Notes: generated by a model from the letters alone, not told the origin. A DNA stretch of 64,000 nucleotides from Clostridiales bacterium UBA6114 (GCA_002423435.1 DIWE01000009.1:55804-119803); one strand, 5' to 3'. Shown: positions 25,326 to 34,170, counted from the stretch's first letter. Program-made: numbers and translations.

Positions 25326-26501
25326 ATGAATATTGGTAGTGTTCTGAATACCCTCGCCGTAACCTCCGGAATCGCAAATTTAAGCTGGCAGCAGGGCGTC
25401 ATGCTTGTGGTCGCCTGTCTGCTCCTTTATCTCGCAATTGTGAAAAAATTCGAGCCCTTACTTCTTCTGCCGATCGCTTTCGGTATGCTCCTTGCAAACC
25501 TTCCGCTTTCCAATCTGATGCATATGGAGCTTTTCACCGGCGGCGGACACGTCGATTACGCTAAAGTGCTGGCCGAGGGAGGCCTTCTCGACCTGTTCTA
25601 TATCGGTGTGAAAACAAGTATTTTCCCCTGTCTGATCTTCCTCGGCATCGGAGCGATGACCGACTTCGGCCCGATGCTTGCTAATCCGTCCTCCTTACTG
25701 CTCGGCGCCGCGGCGCAGCTCGGCATATACGTCGCTTTCATTCTTGCCATTCTGCTTGGGTTTGCTCCCAACGAGGCCGCTTCGATCGCCATCATCGGCG
25801 GCGCCGACGGCCCGACGGCTATCTATCTGACGACGAAGCTTGCCCCGGACCTTTTAGGGCCGATCGCCGTCGCGGCGTACTCGTACATGGCTCTGATTCC
25901 CCTGATCCAGCCGCCGATCATGAGGGCGCTTACGACGAAAAAGGAGCGCGAAGTGAAAATGGATCAGCTCCGCGTCGTGTCCAAGACGGAAAAGATCGTA
26001 TTCCCGATCGCCGTTACCGCGGTGTGCGTTTTGATCCTGCCGTCGGTTGCCCCGCTGATCGGTATGCTGATGCTCGGCAATCTGTTCCGCGAATCGGGCG
26101 TCGTGGCGCGTCTTTCCGACACCGCGCAAAATGCGCTGATTAATATCGTCACCATCATGCTCGCCCTGTCGGTCGGCGCAACGACAAACGGAGAAACCTT
26201 CCTCACATTCAAAACGCTCGGGATCGTCGTGCTCGGCCTCCTGGCCTTCTCCTTCTCGACGGTGGGCGGCGTTCTTTTCGGAAAGCTGATGTACAAACTG
26301 TCCGGCGGAAAGGTAAACCCCTTGATCGGCTCCGCCGGTGTTTCCGCCGTTCCGATGGCGGCGCGCGTCTCGCAGGTCGAGGGACAAAAGGCGAATCCCA
26401 CAAACTACCTCCTGATGCACGCGATGGGACCGAATGTCGCGGGCGTGATCGGGTCGGCCTGCGCGGCCGGATTCCTCCTCGCCCTGTTCGGTGCTTCGTA
26501 A
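25326..26501 (+). CDS. oadB: Na+-translocating decarboxylase beta subunit
   Basis: A 391-residue integral membrane protein with about ten helices. It contains the FLGIGAMTDFGPML motif, GGADGPTAIYLTTKLAP with the conserved Asp used in Na+ coupling, and ISAVPMAARVSQ-type and PNVAGVIGSA ends typical of OadB/GcdB/MmdB. It decarboxylates carboxybiotin and exports Na+. Last gene of the operon, followed by a strong terminator. Confidence 0.95.
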   Translation: MNIGSVLNTLAVTSGIANLSWQQGVMLVVACLLLYLAIVKKFEPLLLLPIAFGMLLANLPLSNLMHMELFTGGGHVDYAKVLAEGGLLDLFYIGVKTSIFPCLIFLGIGAMTDFGPMLANPSSLLLGAAAQLGIYVAFILAILLGFAPNEAASIAIIGGADGPTAIYLTTKLAPDLLGPIAVAAYSYMALIPLIQPPIMRALTTKKEREVKMDQLRVVSKTEKIVFPIAVTAVCVLILPSVAPLIGMLMLGNLFRESGVVARLSDTAQNALINIVTIMLALSVGATTNGETFLTFKTLGIVVLGLLAFSFSTVGGVLFGKLMYKLSGGKVNPLIGSAGVSAVPMAARVSQVEGQKANPTNYLLMHAMGPNVAGVIGSACAAGFLLALFGAS

Positions 26502-26522
26502 AAACGGAGACTGTTTCGGTTC

Positions 26523-26563
26523 AAAAAATCCTCCGGGCCTTCTCGGTTTCGGAGGATTTTTTT
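26523..26563 (+). terminator. Intrinsic terminator after oadB
   Basis: AAAAAATCCTCCG (26523-26535) pairs with CGGAGGATTTTTT (26550-26562), followed by T. Confidence 0.88.
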
Positions 26564-26600
26564 GACTTTCCGCCCGCCGTGAAATTTTTCAATACCATGA

Positions 26601-26629
26601 TTGCAATTTTCCATTAAATCCTATATAAT
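26601..26629 (+). promoter_or_regulatory. Promoter of putP
   Basis: -35 TTGCAA (26601-26606), 17-bp spacer, -10 TATAAT (26624-26629), 34 bases ahead of the putP start codon. Confidence 0.75.
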
Positions 26630-26662
26630 TTTGATGATTTTTTAAGCTTTGGGGGGATCTGT

Positions 26663-28162
26663 TTGAATTTTCACATTGATTTCGGCATTGTCGCTTCCCT
26701 TGTCGTATATCTCATTTTCATGATCACAATCGGCATGTATTTTTACAACAAAAACAACACTCCGGCAGACTATTTCCTAGGCAACCGCAAGCTGGGGTCC
26801 TGGGTAACCTCCATGAGCGCCCAGGCCTCCGATATGTCCGGCTGGCTTCTGATGGGCCTGCCCGGCGCGGTGTACGCCTCGGGGCTTTTGGAAGGCTGGA
26901 CCGCGGTCGGACTTGCCGTCGGCACCTACTTAAACTGGCTTTTTATCGCAAAAAGGCTTCGCCAATATACAAAGGTGGCGGGCGACGCGATTACTCTGCC
27001 GCAATTTTTTACAAACCGTTTCCGCGACAACACCGGCCTTTTGCGTATCCTGCCGGCTGTTTATATCCTGATTTTTTACGCATTTTACGTCGGCTCCGGC
27101 TTCCTTGCGGGCTCCAAGCTCTTTTCCATGATTTTCGGCATGGATACCGGCCTTGCGCTCTTTCTGACCGTACTCGTCATTGTGGCGTACACGTTTGCGG
27201 GCGGTTATCTCGCAGTCTGCTGGACCGATTTCTTCCAGGGGCTTTTAATGTTCTGCGCGATTATCATTGTCCCGTGCGCCGCAATCGCATCCATCGGCGG
27301 CTTCGGTCTTACGATGGCAAAGGTCGCGGCCTTCAATCCCAACATATTAAACCCGCTGACCGATCTGTCGGGTAATTTTCTGCCCATGATCACCGTCGTC
27401 TCCTGCCTTTCCTGGGGACTCGGCTATGTGGGACAGCCGCATATCATCGTGCGCTTTATGAGTATCGGCAAACCGTCGCTGATCAAAAAATCCCGCCGTA
27501 TCGCGACGGTGTGGGTGATCTTTTCGCTGATCTGCGCCGTTTTGATCGGCATCGTCGGCAGAGCGTTCATCCCGGGCGACATCTCGTCCACGGCGAACGA
27601 GACCCTGTATATCACAATGGTGCTCGATCTGTTCCCGGGCGTTATCGCGGGGCTTCTTCTGGCGGCGCTCCTGGCCGCCATAATGTCGACCGCCGACAGC
27701 CAGCTCCTTGTCTCTTCGTCCGCGATCGCAAGCGACCTTTATAAATCGCTGTTTCACAAGGAGGCGTCGGGCAAAGCGCAGACCTGGATCGGGCGCATCA
27801 CCGTTCTGGTGATCGCTTTGGTCGCCGCTTTCCTGGCCATGAATCAGGCGAATACGATTTACGCTCTCGTCGCTTACGCCTGGGCGGGCCTCGGCGCCAC
27901 CTTCGGACCGACCGTCATTTTCTCGCTTTACTGGAAGCGGATGAATCTCGCGGGCGCCATCGCGGGCGTTTTCTCGGGCGGCGCGGTCGCGATCATCTGG
28001 CGCATGTTCTTAAAGCCGCTCGGCGGGATTTTCGGCCTCTTTGAGATTATCCCCGCCTTTCTTGTTTCCTCCGCGTTAATCGTGATCGTGAGCCTGTGCA
28101 CCAAAGCGCCCTCCCAGGAAATCCTCGACGAATTCGACCGGTATACCTCCTGCAAGGATTAA
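26663..28162 (+). CDS. putP: Sodium/proline symporter
   Basis: A 499-residue transporter of the sodium:solute symporter family with about 13 helices. It has the PutP features DYFLGNRKLGSWVTSMSAQA-type helix 2 (Na+-site region), GLPGAVYASGLLEGWTAVGL and IMSTADSQLLVSSSA. A TTG start is used with GGGGGGAT before it. It has its own promoter and stands between the Na+ pump operon and secG; a Na+-exporting decarboxylase next to a Na+-driven importer makes sense energetically. Confidence 0.92.
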   Translation: MNFHIDFGIVASLVVYLIFMITIGMYFYNKNNTPADYFLGNRKLGSWVTSMSAQASDMSGWLLMGLPGAVYASGLLEGWTAVGLAVGTYLNWLFIAKRLRQYTKVAGDAITLPQFFTNRFRDNTGLLRILPAVYILIFYAFYVGSGFLAGSKLFSMIFGMDTGLALFLTVLVIVAYTFAGGYLAVCWTDFFQGLLMFCAIIIVPCAAIASIGGFGLTMAKVAAFNPNILNPLTDLSGNFLPMITVVSCLSWGLGYVGQPHIIVRFMSIGKPSLIKKSRRIATVWVIFSLICAVLIGIVGRAFIPGDISSTANETLYITMVLDLFPGVIAGLLLAALLAAIMSTADSQLLVSSSAIASDLYKSLFHKEASGKAQTWIGRITVLVIALVAAFLAMNQANTIYALVAYAWAGLGATFGPTVIFSLYWKRMNLAGAIAGVFSGGAVAIIWRMFLKPLGGIFGLFEIIPAFLVSSALIVIVSLCTKAPSQEILDEFDRYTSCKD

Positions 28163-28185
28163 GTGCAGCCCTAATGAAAAAGGAC

Positions 28186-28214
28186 TTGCAATTTGCAGAA
28201 AATCATGATATCAT
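28186..28214 (+). promoter_or_regulatory. Promoter of secG
   Basis: -35 TTGCAA (28186-28191), 17-bp spacer, -10 TATCAT (28209-28214), about 60 bases ahead of secG. Confidence 0.65.
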
Positions 28215-28274
28215 TTAGGACGCGTCATCGGATACGCCGAATTTTATGTCGCCGAGCTTAAACGGAGGTACGGT

Positions 28275-28511
28275 ATGAGCACCTTATCGATTGTGATTTC
28301 AATCTTACAAGTATTGGCCGGATTATTTATGACGGCGGTCGTTTTGCTTCAGTCGGGCAGACGAGCGGGGCTTTCCGGCGCCATTTCCGGCGGCGCGGAG
28401 ACGTTTTTCGGGAAGAACAAGGCGCGCTCGCTGGACGCGAAGCTTTCGCGCGCAACGACTTACGTCGCGATTATTTTTGTAATCCTGACGCTTGCGCTGA
28501 ATCTGATATAA
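28275..28511 (+). CDS. secG: Protein translocase subunit SecG
   Basis: A 78-residue membrane protein with two helices. The conserved connecting region reads VVLLQSGRRAGLSGAISGGAETFFGKNKAR, the signature of SecG (written here as a region, residues about 24-53). It assists the SecYE channel. GGAGGTACGGT precedes the ATG. It is monocistronic and ends at a terminator shared with the convergent phoR. Confidence 0.93.
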   Translation: MSTLSIVISILQVLAGLFMTAVVLLQSGRRAGLSGAISGGAETFFGKNKARSLDAKLSRATTYVAIIFVILTLALNLI

Positions 28512-28533
28512 CTTATATAATCCATAACCGATA

Positions 28534-28568
28534 AAAACCGGCGGAGCTTTTGCTCCGCCGGTTTTTTG
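28534..28568. terminator. Bidirectional terminator between secG and phoR
   Basis: AAAAACCGGCGGAGC (28534-28548) pairs perfectly with GCTCCGCCGGTTTTT (28553-28567), loop TTTT. A- and T-runs on both sides serve both strands. Confidence 0.9.
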
Positions 28569-28590
28569 TATGAAACAAAATCTTTACGCT

Positions 28591-30306
28591 TTATATAAAC
28601 CGTATTGTAAACTCGCTGCCCGAGCCGATGCGGCTTTTCAGTTCGATTTCCGCACCGTATTTGGCCGCGGTATGCTTTACGATGGAAAGCCCGAGCCCGG
28701 TGCCGCCCACCATGCGGCTTCTGCCCTTGTCAACCCGGTAAAAGCGCTCGAAAACGCGCGGGATGTCTTTCTCGGGGATGCCGATGCCGCTGTCGCGCAC
28801 CCGTATTATTCCGCCTTTCGGAAGCGGGTCGACCGTGACCTCGACCTCTCCGCCCGGGACATTGTATTTAATCGCGTTATCGATCAGATTTGTCAGGAGC
28901 TGCCTCATGTCGCTGCGCTCGGCGTGCACCGTACAGCCCTGGCCCGAGACCCGTACCGTTACCTGCTTTTTCTCCGCCTGAGGCCGAAGATCCAAAACAG
29001 TTTCCTCCGCAAGCGGAAGGAGTTCCACATCCTCCCTTGAATGAAGTTCCTTTCCCTCGTCAAGCGCCGAAAGCTTTAAGATATCGTCGATAATGTTCGT
29101 AATCCGGTCGGATTCGCTTTTGATGCGCTCCAGATAATCCTTTGTCACGCCCGGATCGGTCACAAGTCCTGCGGAAAGCAGCTCCGCAAAGCCCCGGATC
29201 GCCGTCACCGGGGTTTTGAGCTCGTGCGAAGCATTGGACACAAATTCCCGCCGGATCTGCTCGGCCTGCGCGTTCTGTGTGACGTCGGTCAGAATGATGA
29301 CCGCGCCGCCCCGGAGCCATTCGTTTTCAAGCGGGTTTATAGACACGGAATAAATACGCCCCGCGGTTTCATTATTGATTTCGAAGATTGCCGAGCCCGA
29401 TGTCTTCAGGCAGTTTTCGAGAGCGCTTAAAATCCGCATGTTGCGTGTAAGACAGATAAAGGGCTGCCCCGTCAGATCCTGCCCCGCCTCAAAAATCATC
29501 TCTGCGGAGCGGTTTACGTGGACGATATTCTGCTCGGAGTCGACCACCACAAGGCCCTGCCTGATGCTGCCGAGCAGAAAGCCAAGCTTCTGCTTTTGCG
29601 CGTTTAAGTTCTTTACATGGCTTTCGATGCTTTGAACCATCGAATTAACGCTTCTTGTAAGCGTTGAGAGCTCATCGTAGGATGCGGGCTCGAGCCTTGC
29701 CGAGTAATCCCCGTTTTCAACGCGCCGGATTCCCTCGGAAAGGTTTTTAAGCGGCCGGAGCACGGACTTCGACAGCCTGCCCGCGAGAAGCACCGCGGCC
29801 AGAATGGCAATAATAATCCCCGCGGCGAGCGCCGGGATCTGCTTTTCAACAATATCGCGGACGGTCTGAATCGGAACGGACGCGCGCAGGATCACGCCGT
29901 CGGACATCCGGTAGGCTGCGTACATCATGCCGATCCCGAGCGTATCCGATTGCCGGATGCTCGATCCTCTCCCGAATCTGAGCGCATCCTTTACCTCCGG
30001 GCGGTCGGCATGGTTTTCCAGGGTTTTTACGTCGGCGTGGGAGTCGCCCAGAACCGTCCCATCCTGCGCAATGATTGTGATCCGGTAATTGTCGTATTGC
30101 TCGGACAGAAGCTTTGCGGCCCTATTGCTGTCGCTTTCGGTTTTTGCCGCAATCGCCGCGATTTTCAGCATTGTGTAGGCTTCATCCTCAAGCTGATTCT
30201 CATAGGTCTTCCGGAGAATCAGGCCGGAAACAATCCCGGACAGAATAAGCGCAACCGCCGAAACGGCGATTATCCTTAAGCTGATTGCTTTTTTCAAGCC
30301 AAGCAC
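28591..30306 (-). CDS. phoR: Phosphate-regulon sensor histidine kinase PhoR
   Basis: A 571-residue membrane kinase. In order: N-terminal helix, extracytoplasmic sensor region, second helix near residue 170, HAMP domain (KSVLRPLKNLSEGIRRVENGDYS), PAS domain (LGSIRQGLVVVDSEQNIVHVN), HisKA with the phospho-histidine in SNASHELKTPVTAIRGF, and HATPase with NLIDNAIKYN and GGTGLGLSIVKH. The gene order phoR, response regulator, phoU, pstB identifies it as PhoR rather than another kinase. Confidence 0.9.
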   Translation of the reverse strand: MLGLKKAISLRIIAVSAVALILSGIVSGLILRKTYENQLEDEAYTMLKIAAIAAKTESDSNRAAKLLSEQYDNYRITIIAQDGTVLGDSHADVKTLENHADRPEVKDALRFGRGSSIRQSDTLGIGMMYAAYRMSDGVILRASVPIQTVRDIVEKQIPALAAGIIIAILAAVLLAGRLSKSVLRPLKNLSEGIRRVENGDYSARLEPASYDELSTLTRSVNSMVQSIESHVKNLNAQKQKLGFLLGSIRQGLVVVDSEQNIVHVNRSAEMIFEAGQDLTGQPFICLTRNMRILSALENCLKTSGSAIFEINNETAGRIYSVSINPLENEWLRGGAVIILTDVTQNAQAEQIRREFVSNASHELKTPVTAIRGFAELLSAGLVTDPGVTKDYLERIKSESDRITNIIDDILKLSALDEGKELHSREDVELLPLAEETVLDLRPQAEKKQVTVRVSGQGCTVHAERSDMRQLLTNLIDNAIKYNVPGGEVEVTVDPLPKGGIIRVRDSGIGIPEKDIPRVFERFYRVDKGRSRMVGGTGLGLSIVKHTAAKYGAEIELKSRIGSGSEFTIRFI

Positions 30307-30317
30307 CGCCTCACTTA

Positions 30318-31007
30318 TTACGCAATAATATAACCGATCCCTCTGACCGTTTTAATATACTTCGGATCGTCCGCGCTGTCCCCGATTTTCTGCCGCAGAG
30401 TTTTGATGTGCATGTCGAGCGTGCGGCTCTCGCCCTGAAAGTCAAAGCCCCAGATCGAATTTAAGAGCTCCTCGCGCGTGACCGTCTTCCCTTTGTTTGA
30501 AAGAAGCATGTAGAGGAGCTCAAACTCTTTCAGGGTAAGCGGCACCTCCGCGCCGTTCACATAAGCCTGGTGCCGGTTTAAGTCGATCGTCAGGTCCTGG
30601 TAGCTGATCATTTTCTGCTTTTCCTCAGACTCCGAAATCCTCCGCTGTACCGCGCGGATGCGCGCCATCAGCTCCAGAATTCCGAACGGCTTTGTGATAT
30701 AATCGTCCGCGCCGCAGTCGAGGCCGATCACCTTATCGGTCTCAAGGAATTTCGCCGTTAAGAGGATCACAGGGATTCTGTGCATCAACGGTTCCGAGCG
30801 GATGATTTTCAGCGCGTCGATTCCGCTCATTCCCGGAAGCATGATGTCGAGCAGGATCATATCGGGGAGCGGCTTTAAGCGGCAGGCCGAAAACAGCTCC
30901 TCGGCCGAGGAGAAGGTCTCCACATCGTATGAAAACGAACGAAGCGTGCAGCCGATCAGCTCCCGGATATTGTCGTCGTCCTCCACCGCATAGATAAGCG
31001 TCCCCAT
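30318..31007 (-). CDS. phoP: PhoP/PhoB-type response regulator
   Basis: A 229-residue OmpR-family regulator: receiver with EDDDNIRE, phospho-acceptor Asp in ILLDIMLPGMSG and lysine in YITKPFG, then a winged-helix domain (ELLYMLLSNKGKTVTREELL ... DMHIKTLRQKIGD). Start at 31007 with GAGGGAGG; the upstream extension of the frame is not family-like. The partner kinase is phoR directly downstream. It probably binds the TTTACA repeats at 32912-32939. Confidence 0.9.
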   Translation of the reverse strand: MGTLIYAVEDDDNIRELIGCTLRSFSYDVETFSSAEELFSACRLKPLPDMILLDIMLPGMSGIDALKIIRSEPLMHRIPVILLTAKFLETDKVIGLDCGADDYITKPFGILELMARIRAVQRRISESEEKQKMISYQDLTIDLNRHQAYVNGAEVPLTLKEFELLYMLLSNKGKTVTREELLNSIWGFDFQGESRTLDMHIKTLRQKIGDSADDPKYIKTVRGIGYIIA

Positions 31008-31020
31008 GAAATGTCCTCCC

Positions 31021-31680
31021 TCAAAGAATTTTGGTCTTTTTGTGCATTCCCGTGATGTAGAACTCAACCCATTCGCAAATATTGACCGCGTGGTCGCCGA
31101 TGCGTTCAAGATATTTTGCGATCATCATCGCGTTGATCACCGCGTCCGGTTCGGACGTGCCCTTTTTCAGATTCCCGATCAGCTCGCTTTTGACAACATC
31201 AAACAGGTCGTCGACCTCGTCGTCCCGGAGTATGGTGGCGCGCGCATAATCAAGGTCGCTGTCGATAAAGGCTTTGATACTGGCGGAAACCATCTCCGAC
31301 GCGATCTTCGACATCTGCGGGATATGCGCCGCGAACGCCGTGATGCTTCCCGATTCCGGCCTGGAGACGATATCCGCGATGTCGGCGGCCTGGTCGCCGA
31401 TGCGCTCCATATCCGTAATCATTTTGATCGCGGTGGAGATGGCCCGAAGGTCGCGCGCAACCGGCTGCTGTCTTAAAAGGAGCTTCAGGCATCGCGCCTC
31501 GATCGCCTTTTCCAGCGCGTCAATGTTTTTATCCCCCGCCTCGATCTCGGGGGCAAGATGCCGGTATTCGGGGTCAAGCGCTCTGATCGATTTCTCGATC
31601 GCCTCCTCGATCAGCGCTCCCATTTTTATCAGGTCGAGGTGCATCAGCTTCAGTTCTTCGTCAAAATAAGTCCTGCTCAT
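31021..31680 (-). CDS. phoU: Phosphate signalling protein PhoU
   Basis: A 219-residue all-helical protein with two PhoU repeats, each carrying the metal-binding helix: ISTAIKMITDMERIGDQAADIAD and MMIAKYLERIGDHAVNICEW. Start SRTYFDEELKLMHLDLIKMG is typical. PhoU links the Pst transporter to PhoR. It lies between pstB and the two-component genes. Confidence 0.93.
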   Translation of the reverse strand: MSRTYFDEELKLMHLDLIKMGALIEEAIEKSIRALDPEYRHLAPEIEAGDKNIDALEKAIEARCLKLLLRQQPVARDLRAISTAIKMITDMERIGDQAADIADIVSRPESGSITAFAAHIPQMSKIASEMVSASIKAFIDSDLDYARATILRDDEVDDLFDVVKSELIGNLKKGTSEPDAVINAMMIAKYLERIGDHAVNICEWVEFYITGMHKKTKIL

Positions 31681-31714
31681 CTTATTTTACCACCTGTCCT
31701 AATCAATGTAAATT

Positions 31715-32476
31715 CTATCCAAAACGCCCCGTAATATAATCCTCCGTCCGCTTATCCTTCGGGTTTGAGAACAGCTCCTCGGTGTCCCCGAATTCGACCA
31801 CTTCCCCCAGGAGAAAAAAAGCCGTTTTATCTGAAATACGGGCGGCCTGCTGCATATTGTGCGTGACAATGGCAACGGTGTACTTCTCCTTGAGAGAGCT
31901 CATAAGCTCCTCGATCTTCATGGTGGAGCCCGGATCGAGCGCGGACGTCGGCTCATCCATCAGCAAAACCTCCGGCTCGACGGCCAGCGCTCTCGCGATA
32001 CAAAGCCTCTGCTGCTGACCGCCCGAGAGCCCGAGCGCCGTTTGCCTTAAGCGGTCCTTCACTTCATCCCAGAGCGCCGCTGCCTTAAGGCTTTTCTCGA
32101 CGATCTCATTTAATGTCTGGCGGCTGCGGACCCCGTGTATTTTAGGCCCGTAAGTAATATTGTCGTAAATGCTGATCGGGAACGGGTTCGGTTTCTGAAA
32201 GACCATGCCGACCCGTTTTCTGAGCTTTGTCACGTCGATATCCCGATAGATATCCTCCCCGTCGATCAGCACTCCGCCCTCGACCCTGGTGCCGGGTATC
32301 AAATCGTTCATGCGGTTGAGCACTCTCAAAAAGGTGGACTTTCCACAGCCGGAAGGACCGATAAAAGAGGTGATCTGGTTTTCCAGAATACTCAGGTTGA
32401 CCTTTTTTAGGACCTGATTATCTTCATTATAATAAAAGTTTAAATCCCTGGTTTCAATTTTGTTAACACCGGCCAT
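31715..32476 (-). CDS. pstB: Phosphate ABC transporter ATPase PstB
   Basis: A 253-residue ATPase. ATG 32476 follows GGGGAG and gives the standard start (VNKIETRDLNFYYNEDNQVL); the 60 residues readable upstream are not part of the family. Motifs: GPSGCGKSTFLRVLNRMND, KPNPFPISIYDNITYGP, LSGGQQQRLCIARALA and VLLMDEPTSALDPGST. PstS, PstC and PstA, normally encoded just upstream, are absent from this locus, so the ATPase must work with subunits made elsewhere or the operon has been reduced. Confidence 0.93.
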   Translation of the reverse strand: MAGVNKIETRDLNFYYNEDNQVLKKVNLSILENQITSFIGPSGCGKSTFLRVLNRMNDLIPGTRVEGGVLIDGEDIYRDIDVTKLRKRVGMVFQKPNPFPISIYDNITYGPKIHGVRSRQTLNEIVEKSLKAAALWDEVKDRLRQTALGLSGGQQQRLCIARALAVEPEVLLMDEPTSALDPGSTMKIEELMSSLKEKYTVAIVTHNMQQAARISDKTAFFLLGEVVEFGDTEELFSNPKDKRTEDYITGRFG

Positions 32477-33031
32477 GTCGCGACTCCCCTTTATATTTTT
32501 CGTCCGGGTTCTTCCGATAATCCGCCCGATACCCTCCCGGTCACCCGTTTTTTTTTCCGCCTTTTGATAAAATTTGCCGAAACTCTCCCTCGAAAGCCCC
32601 AAAATCGCCCTGCGCAAACAACATAAAAGCCGACTCAATGCAAAAAGCAAAATCACCGGCCCTTCATTTGTTATTCAGATGTGCAAAAAACGATCGGGGT
32701 GGTTTGCGCTCATTGTCATTGTATACACCATATGTCTTAAAATAAATAAAAGGACCTCCGGGCTATTCCCCGTTTCTTTCCGCCCGGCGGCCCCGACTGC
32801 TCCGCGTTTATGCCAGGGCATGCTTCACATTGCCCGACTTTTTATTTCAGGATTTCCATCCCATCCTGCTTTTATCTTACAGGGCCGGCGCCGATCGAAG
32901 AAGCAACCCTTTGTAAAACTCATGTAAAATATGTGTAAAGCGGGCGCCTTTCCATAGTATTTTTGATTCGCGGCAAAAAATTCATGCCCGGGGCGAAAAA
33001 TGTCTCCGCCTCCGGATATTCTGCTCCCCTT
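32477..33031. other. Intergenic stretch upstream of pstB
   Basis: About 550 bp without a credible gene. It contains the PHO-box-like repeats at 32912-32939 and an AT-rich region (about 32690-32760) with a TACAAT hexamer pointing to pstB but only a weak -35. No remnant of pstSCA was recognised in six frames. Confidence 0.5.
32912..32939 (-). promoter_or_regulatory. PHO-box-like triple repeat
   Basis: On the minus strand TTTACA occurs three times at exactly 11-bp steps (32934-32939, 32923-32928, 32912-32917). B. subtilis PhoP binds TT(A/T/C)ACA repeats with this period (family knowledge). The array reads toward pstB, about 440 bp away. Confidence 0.6.
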
Positions 33032-33070
33032 AAAAAACCGGTTCGGCCCTTGAGGCCGAACCGGTTTTTT
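33032..33070. terminator. Terminator at the 3' end of spoIIID
   Basis: AAAAAACCGGTTCGGCC (33032-33048) pairs perfectly with GGCCGAACCGGTTTTTT (33054-33070), loop CTTGA. It lies directly behind the stop of the spoIIID C-terminal half, as expected of the end of a real transcription unit. Confidence 0.88.
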
Positions 33071-33235
33071 AAATAGTTTTGTCCGTTTCCGCTTTTTTCT
33101 TATATTTTTCACGGGTCGCAGCCCCGCCGCGCAAATGCCGCTCACATTTGTTGAGCTCCAGCACCTTTTTGACATCGTTATACAAACTATGATTGAAAAC
33201 ACTCAACCGCTCCGTGATATCCTTATGTACCGTTG
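33069..33235 (-). CDS. spoIIID: SpoIIID, C-terminal half of a split gene
   Basis: The minus-strand frame ending at 33069 encodes, from the shared core on, TVHKDITERLSVFNHSLYND, then VKKVLELNKC and ERHLRGGAATREKYKKK. This is the C-terminal half of SpoIIID, the mother-cell DNA-binding regulator of sporulation: the second part of the HTH (TVHKD-TERL) and the basic tail with RHLRGGxAT. Upstream of the core (above 33235) the similarity stops abruptly. The missing N-terminal half lies at 50811-50924 on the same strand. Joined at the 12-bp core the frame is intact and gives 89 residues. A perfect terminator follows the stop. Confidence 0.9.
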
Positions 33236-33254
33236 TCTGCAAATGGAACGGTAT
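33221..33254 (-). repeat. Left attachment site of the spoIIID-interrupting element
   Basis: Contains the 12-bp core CAACGGTACATA (minus strand, 33224-33235), identical to 50810-50821, plus an inner arm GGAACGGTAT (plus, 33245-33254), which is the exact inverse of ATACCGTTCC at 50785-50794 near the other end. Sequence below the core is spoIIID; sequence above it is element. Confidence 0.85.
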
Positions 33255-33315
33255 CAAAAGCACAACATCCTCGAATAAACGCAGGTATATGCCAAACCAA
33301 ACGGCGAAGGGGCGC

Positions 33316-34170
33316 TTAGCGGGCGACGCTTGTTTTTCGGATCCCCTTGAAAGAGGAGATCGTGTCGTAAAGCGCACGCTCCACGGGAATCCGTTCGATG
33401 CTGGAAGCCCCCACAAACCCGGCGGAGCAGGTTTCGTTGAATACTCTTGCGAAATCCTCCTGCGAGGAAATCGAGCCGCCGTGACATAGCGGGATCACCG
33501 CCGGGTTTCGCTTGAGCGCCTCCTCCAGGACCTTTTGCGTCTTCAGGATGGCCTCGTCTATCGATTCCTCGCATTTCATCCCCACGTCGCCTCCGCCGGT
33601 CAGTCCCACATGGGACACGATGATGTCCGCCCCGGCGTCAACTAAAAGGCGGGCCTCTTCCGGGGAATAGACATAGCCCATCGTCAAAAAACCCATTTCG
33701 GCGGCGAGGCGTATCATCCGGATCTCGCAGGAGAAGCCGAGGCCCACCTCCTCCACCTCCCTGCGGAATTGCCCGCTGAATTTTCCGACCGTGGGATAAT
33801 TGATAACGCCGGAATACCCGATCCCGGCGAGCTCTGATAAAAAGCTCCTCATGTCCCTTGTGGGATCGGAGCCAAATACCCCGGCAATCACCGGCGTCTT
33901 GTGCACCACCGGCAAAATATGCTTCTCCCCCATCTCCCGGACGATCCCGTTCGCATCCCCTACCGGGAGGTTGCCTAAAATCGAACTGTGCCCGTTCATT
34001 CTGAAATAGCCCGAATTGTAGACGACAATTAAATCCGCATCGGCTTTTTCAGCTACCCTTCCGACGATCCCAACCCCGGCGCCGGTGGCAATGATCGGGA
34101 TTCCCTTATCCATTTGTTCCCGTATATTTTTTAACACCAGATCACGGGAAACCCTGCGTTCTATTTTCAT
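33316..34170 (-). CDS. Phosphoenolpyruvate hydrolase-family TIM-barrel protein
   Basis: A 284-residue TIM-barrel protein of the PEP_hydrolase/TIM-barrel signal-transduction family. It has GIPIIATGAGVGIVGRVAEK, VYNSGYFRMNGHSSILGNLP, INYPTVGKFSGQFR and SHVGLTGGGDVG. The name is inherited from the PEP mutase superfamily; the real reaction is unknown. In plants the same domain is fused behind a Tm-1-type domain (tomato Tm-1), and here the Tm-1-like protein is encoded directly upstream, so the two very likely act together. Last gene of the TRAP operon and first gene inside the left end of the element. Confidence 0.85.
   Translation of the reverse strand: MKIERRVSRDLVLKNIREQMDKGIPIIATGAGVGIVGRVAEKADADLIVVYNSGYFRMNGHSSILGNLPVGDANGIVREMGEKHILPVVHKTPVIAGVFGSDPTRDMRSFLSELAGIGYSGVINYPTVGKFSGQFRREVEEVGLGFSCEIRMIRLAAEMGFLTMGYVYSPEEARLLVDAGADIIVSHVGLTGGGDVGMKCEESIDEAILKTQKVLEEALKRNPAVIPLCHGGSISSQEDFARVFNETCSAGFVGASSIERIPVERALYDTISSFKGIRKTSVAR

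Noticed and set aside
32825..33202. 125-codon minus-strand frame between pstB and spoIIID
   Set aside because: It spans the PHO-box repeats and the spoIIID terminator and shows no protein-like composition.
33069..33416. Independent 115-residue gene, or a 64-residue SpoIIID-like protein from GTG 33261
   Set aside because: Similarity to SpoIIID begins exactly at the shared core, the sequence above it matches the element arm, and the N-terminal half exists at the other end of the element. A split gene explains all of it.
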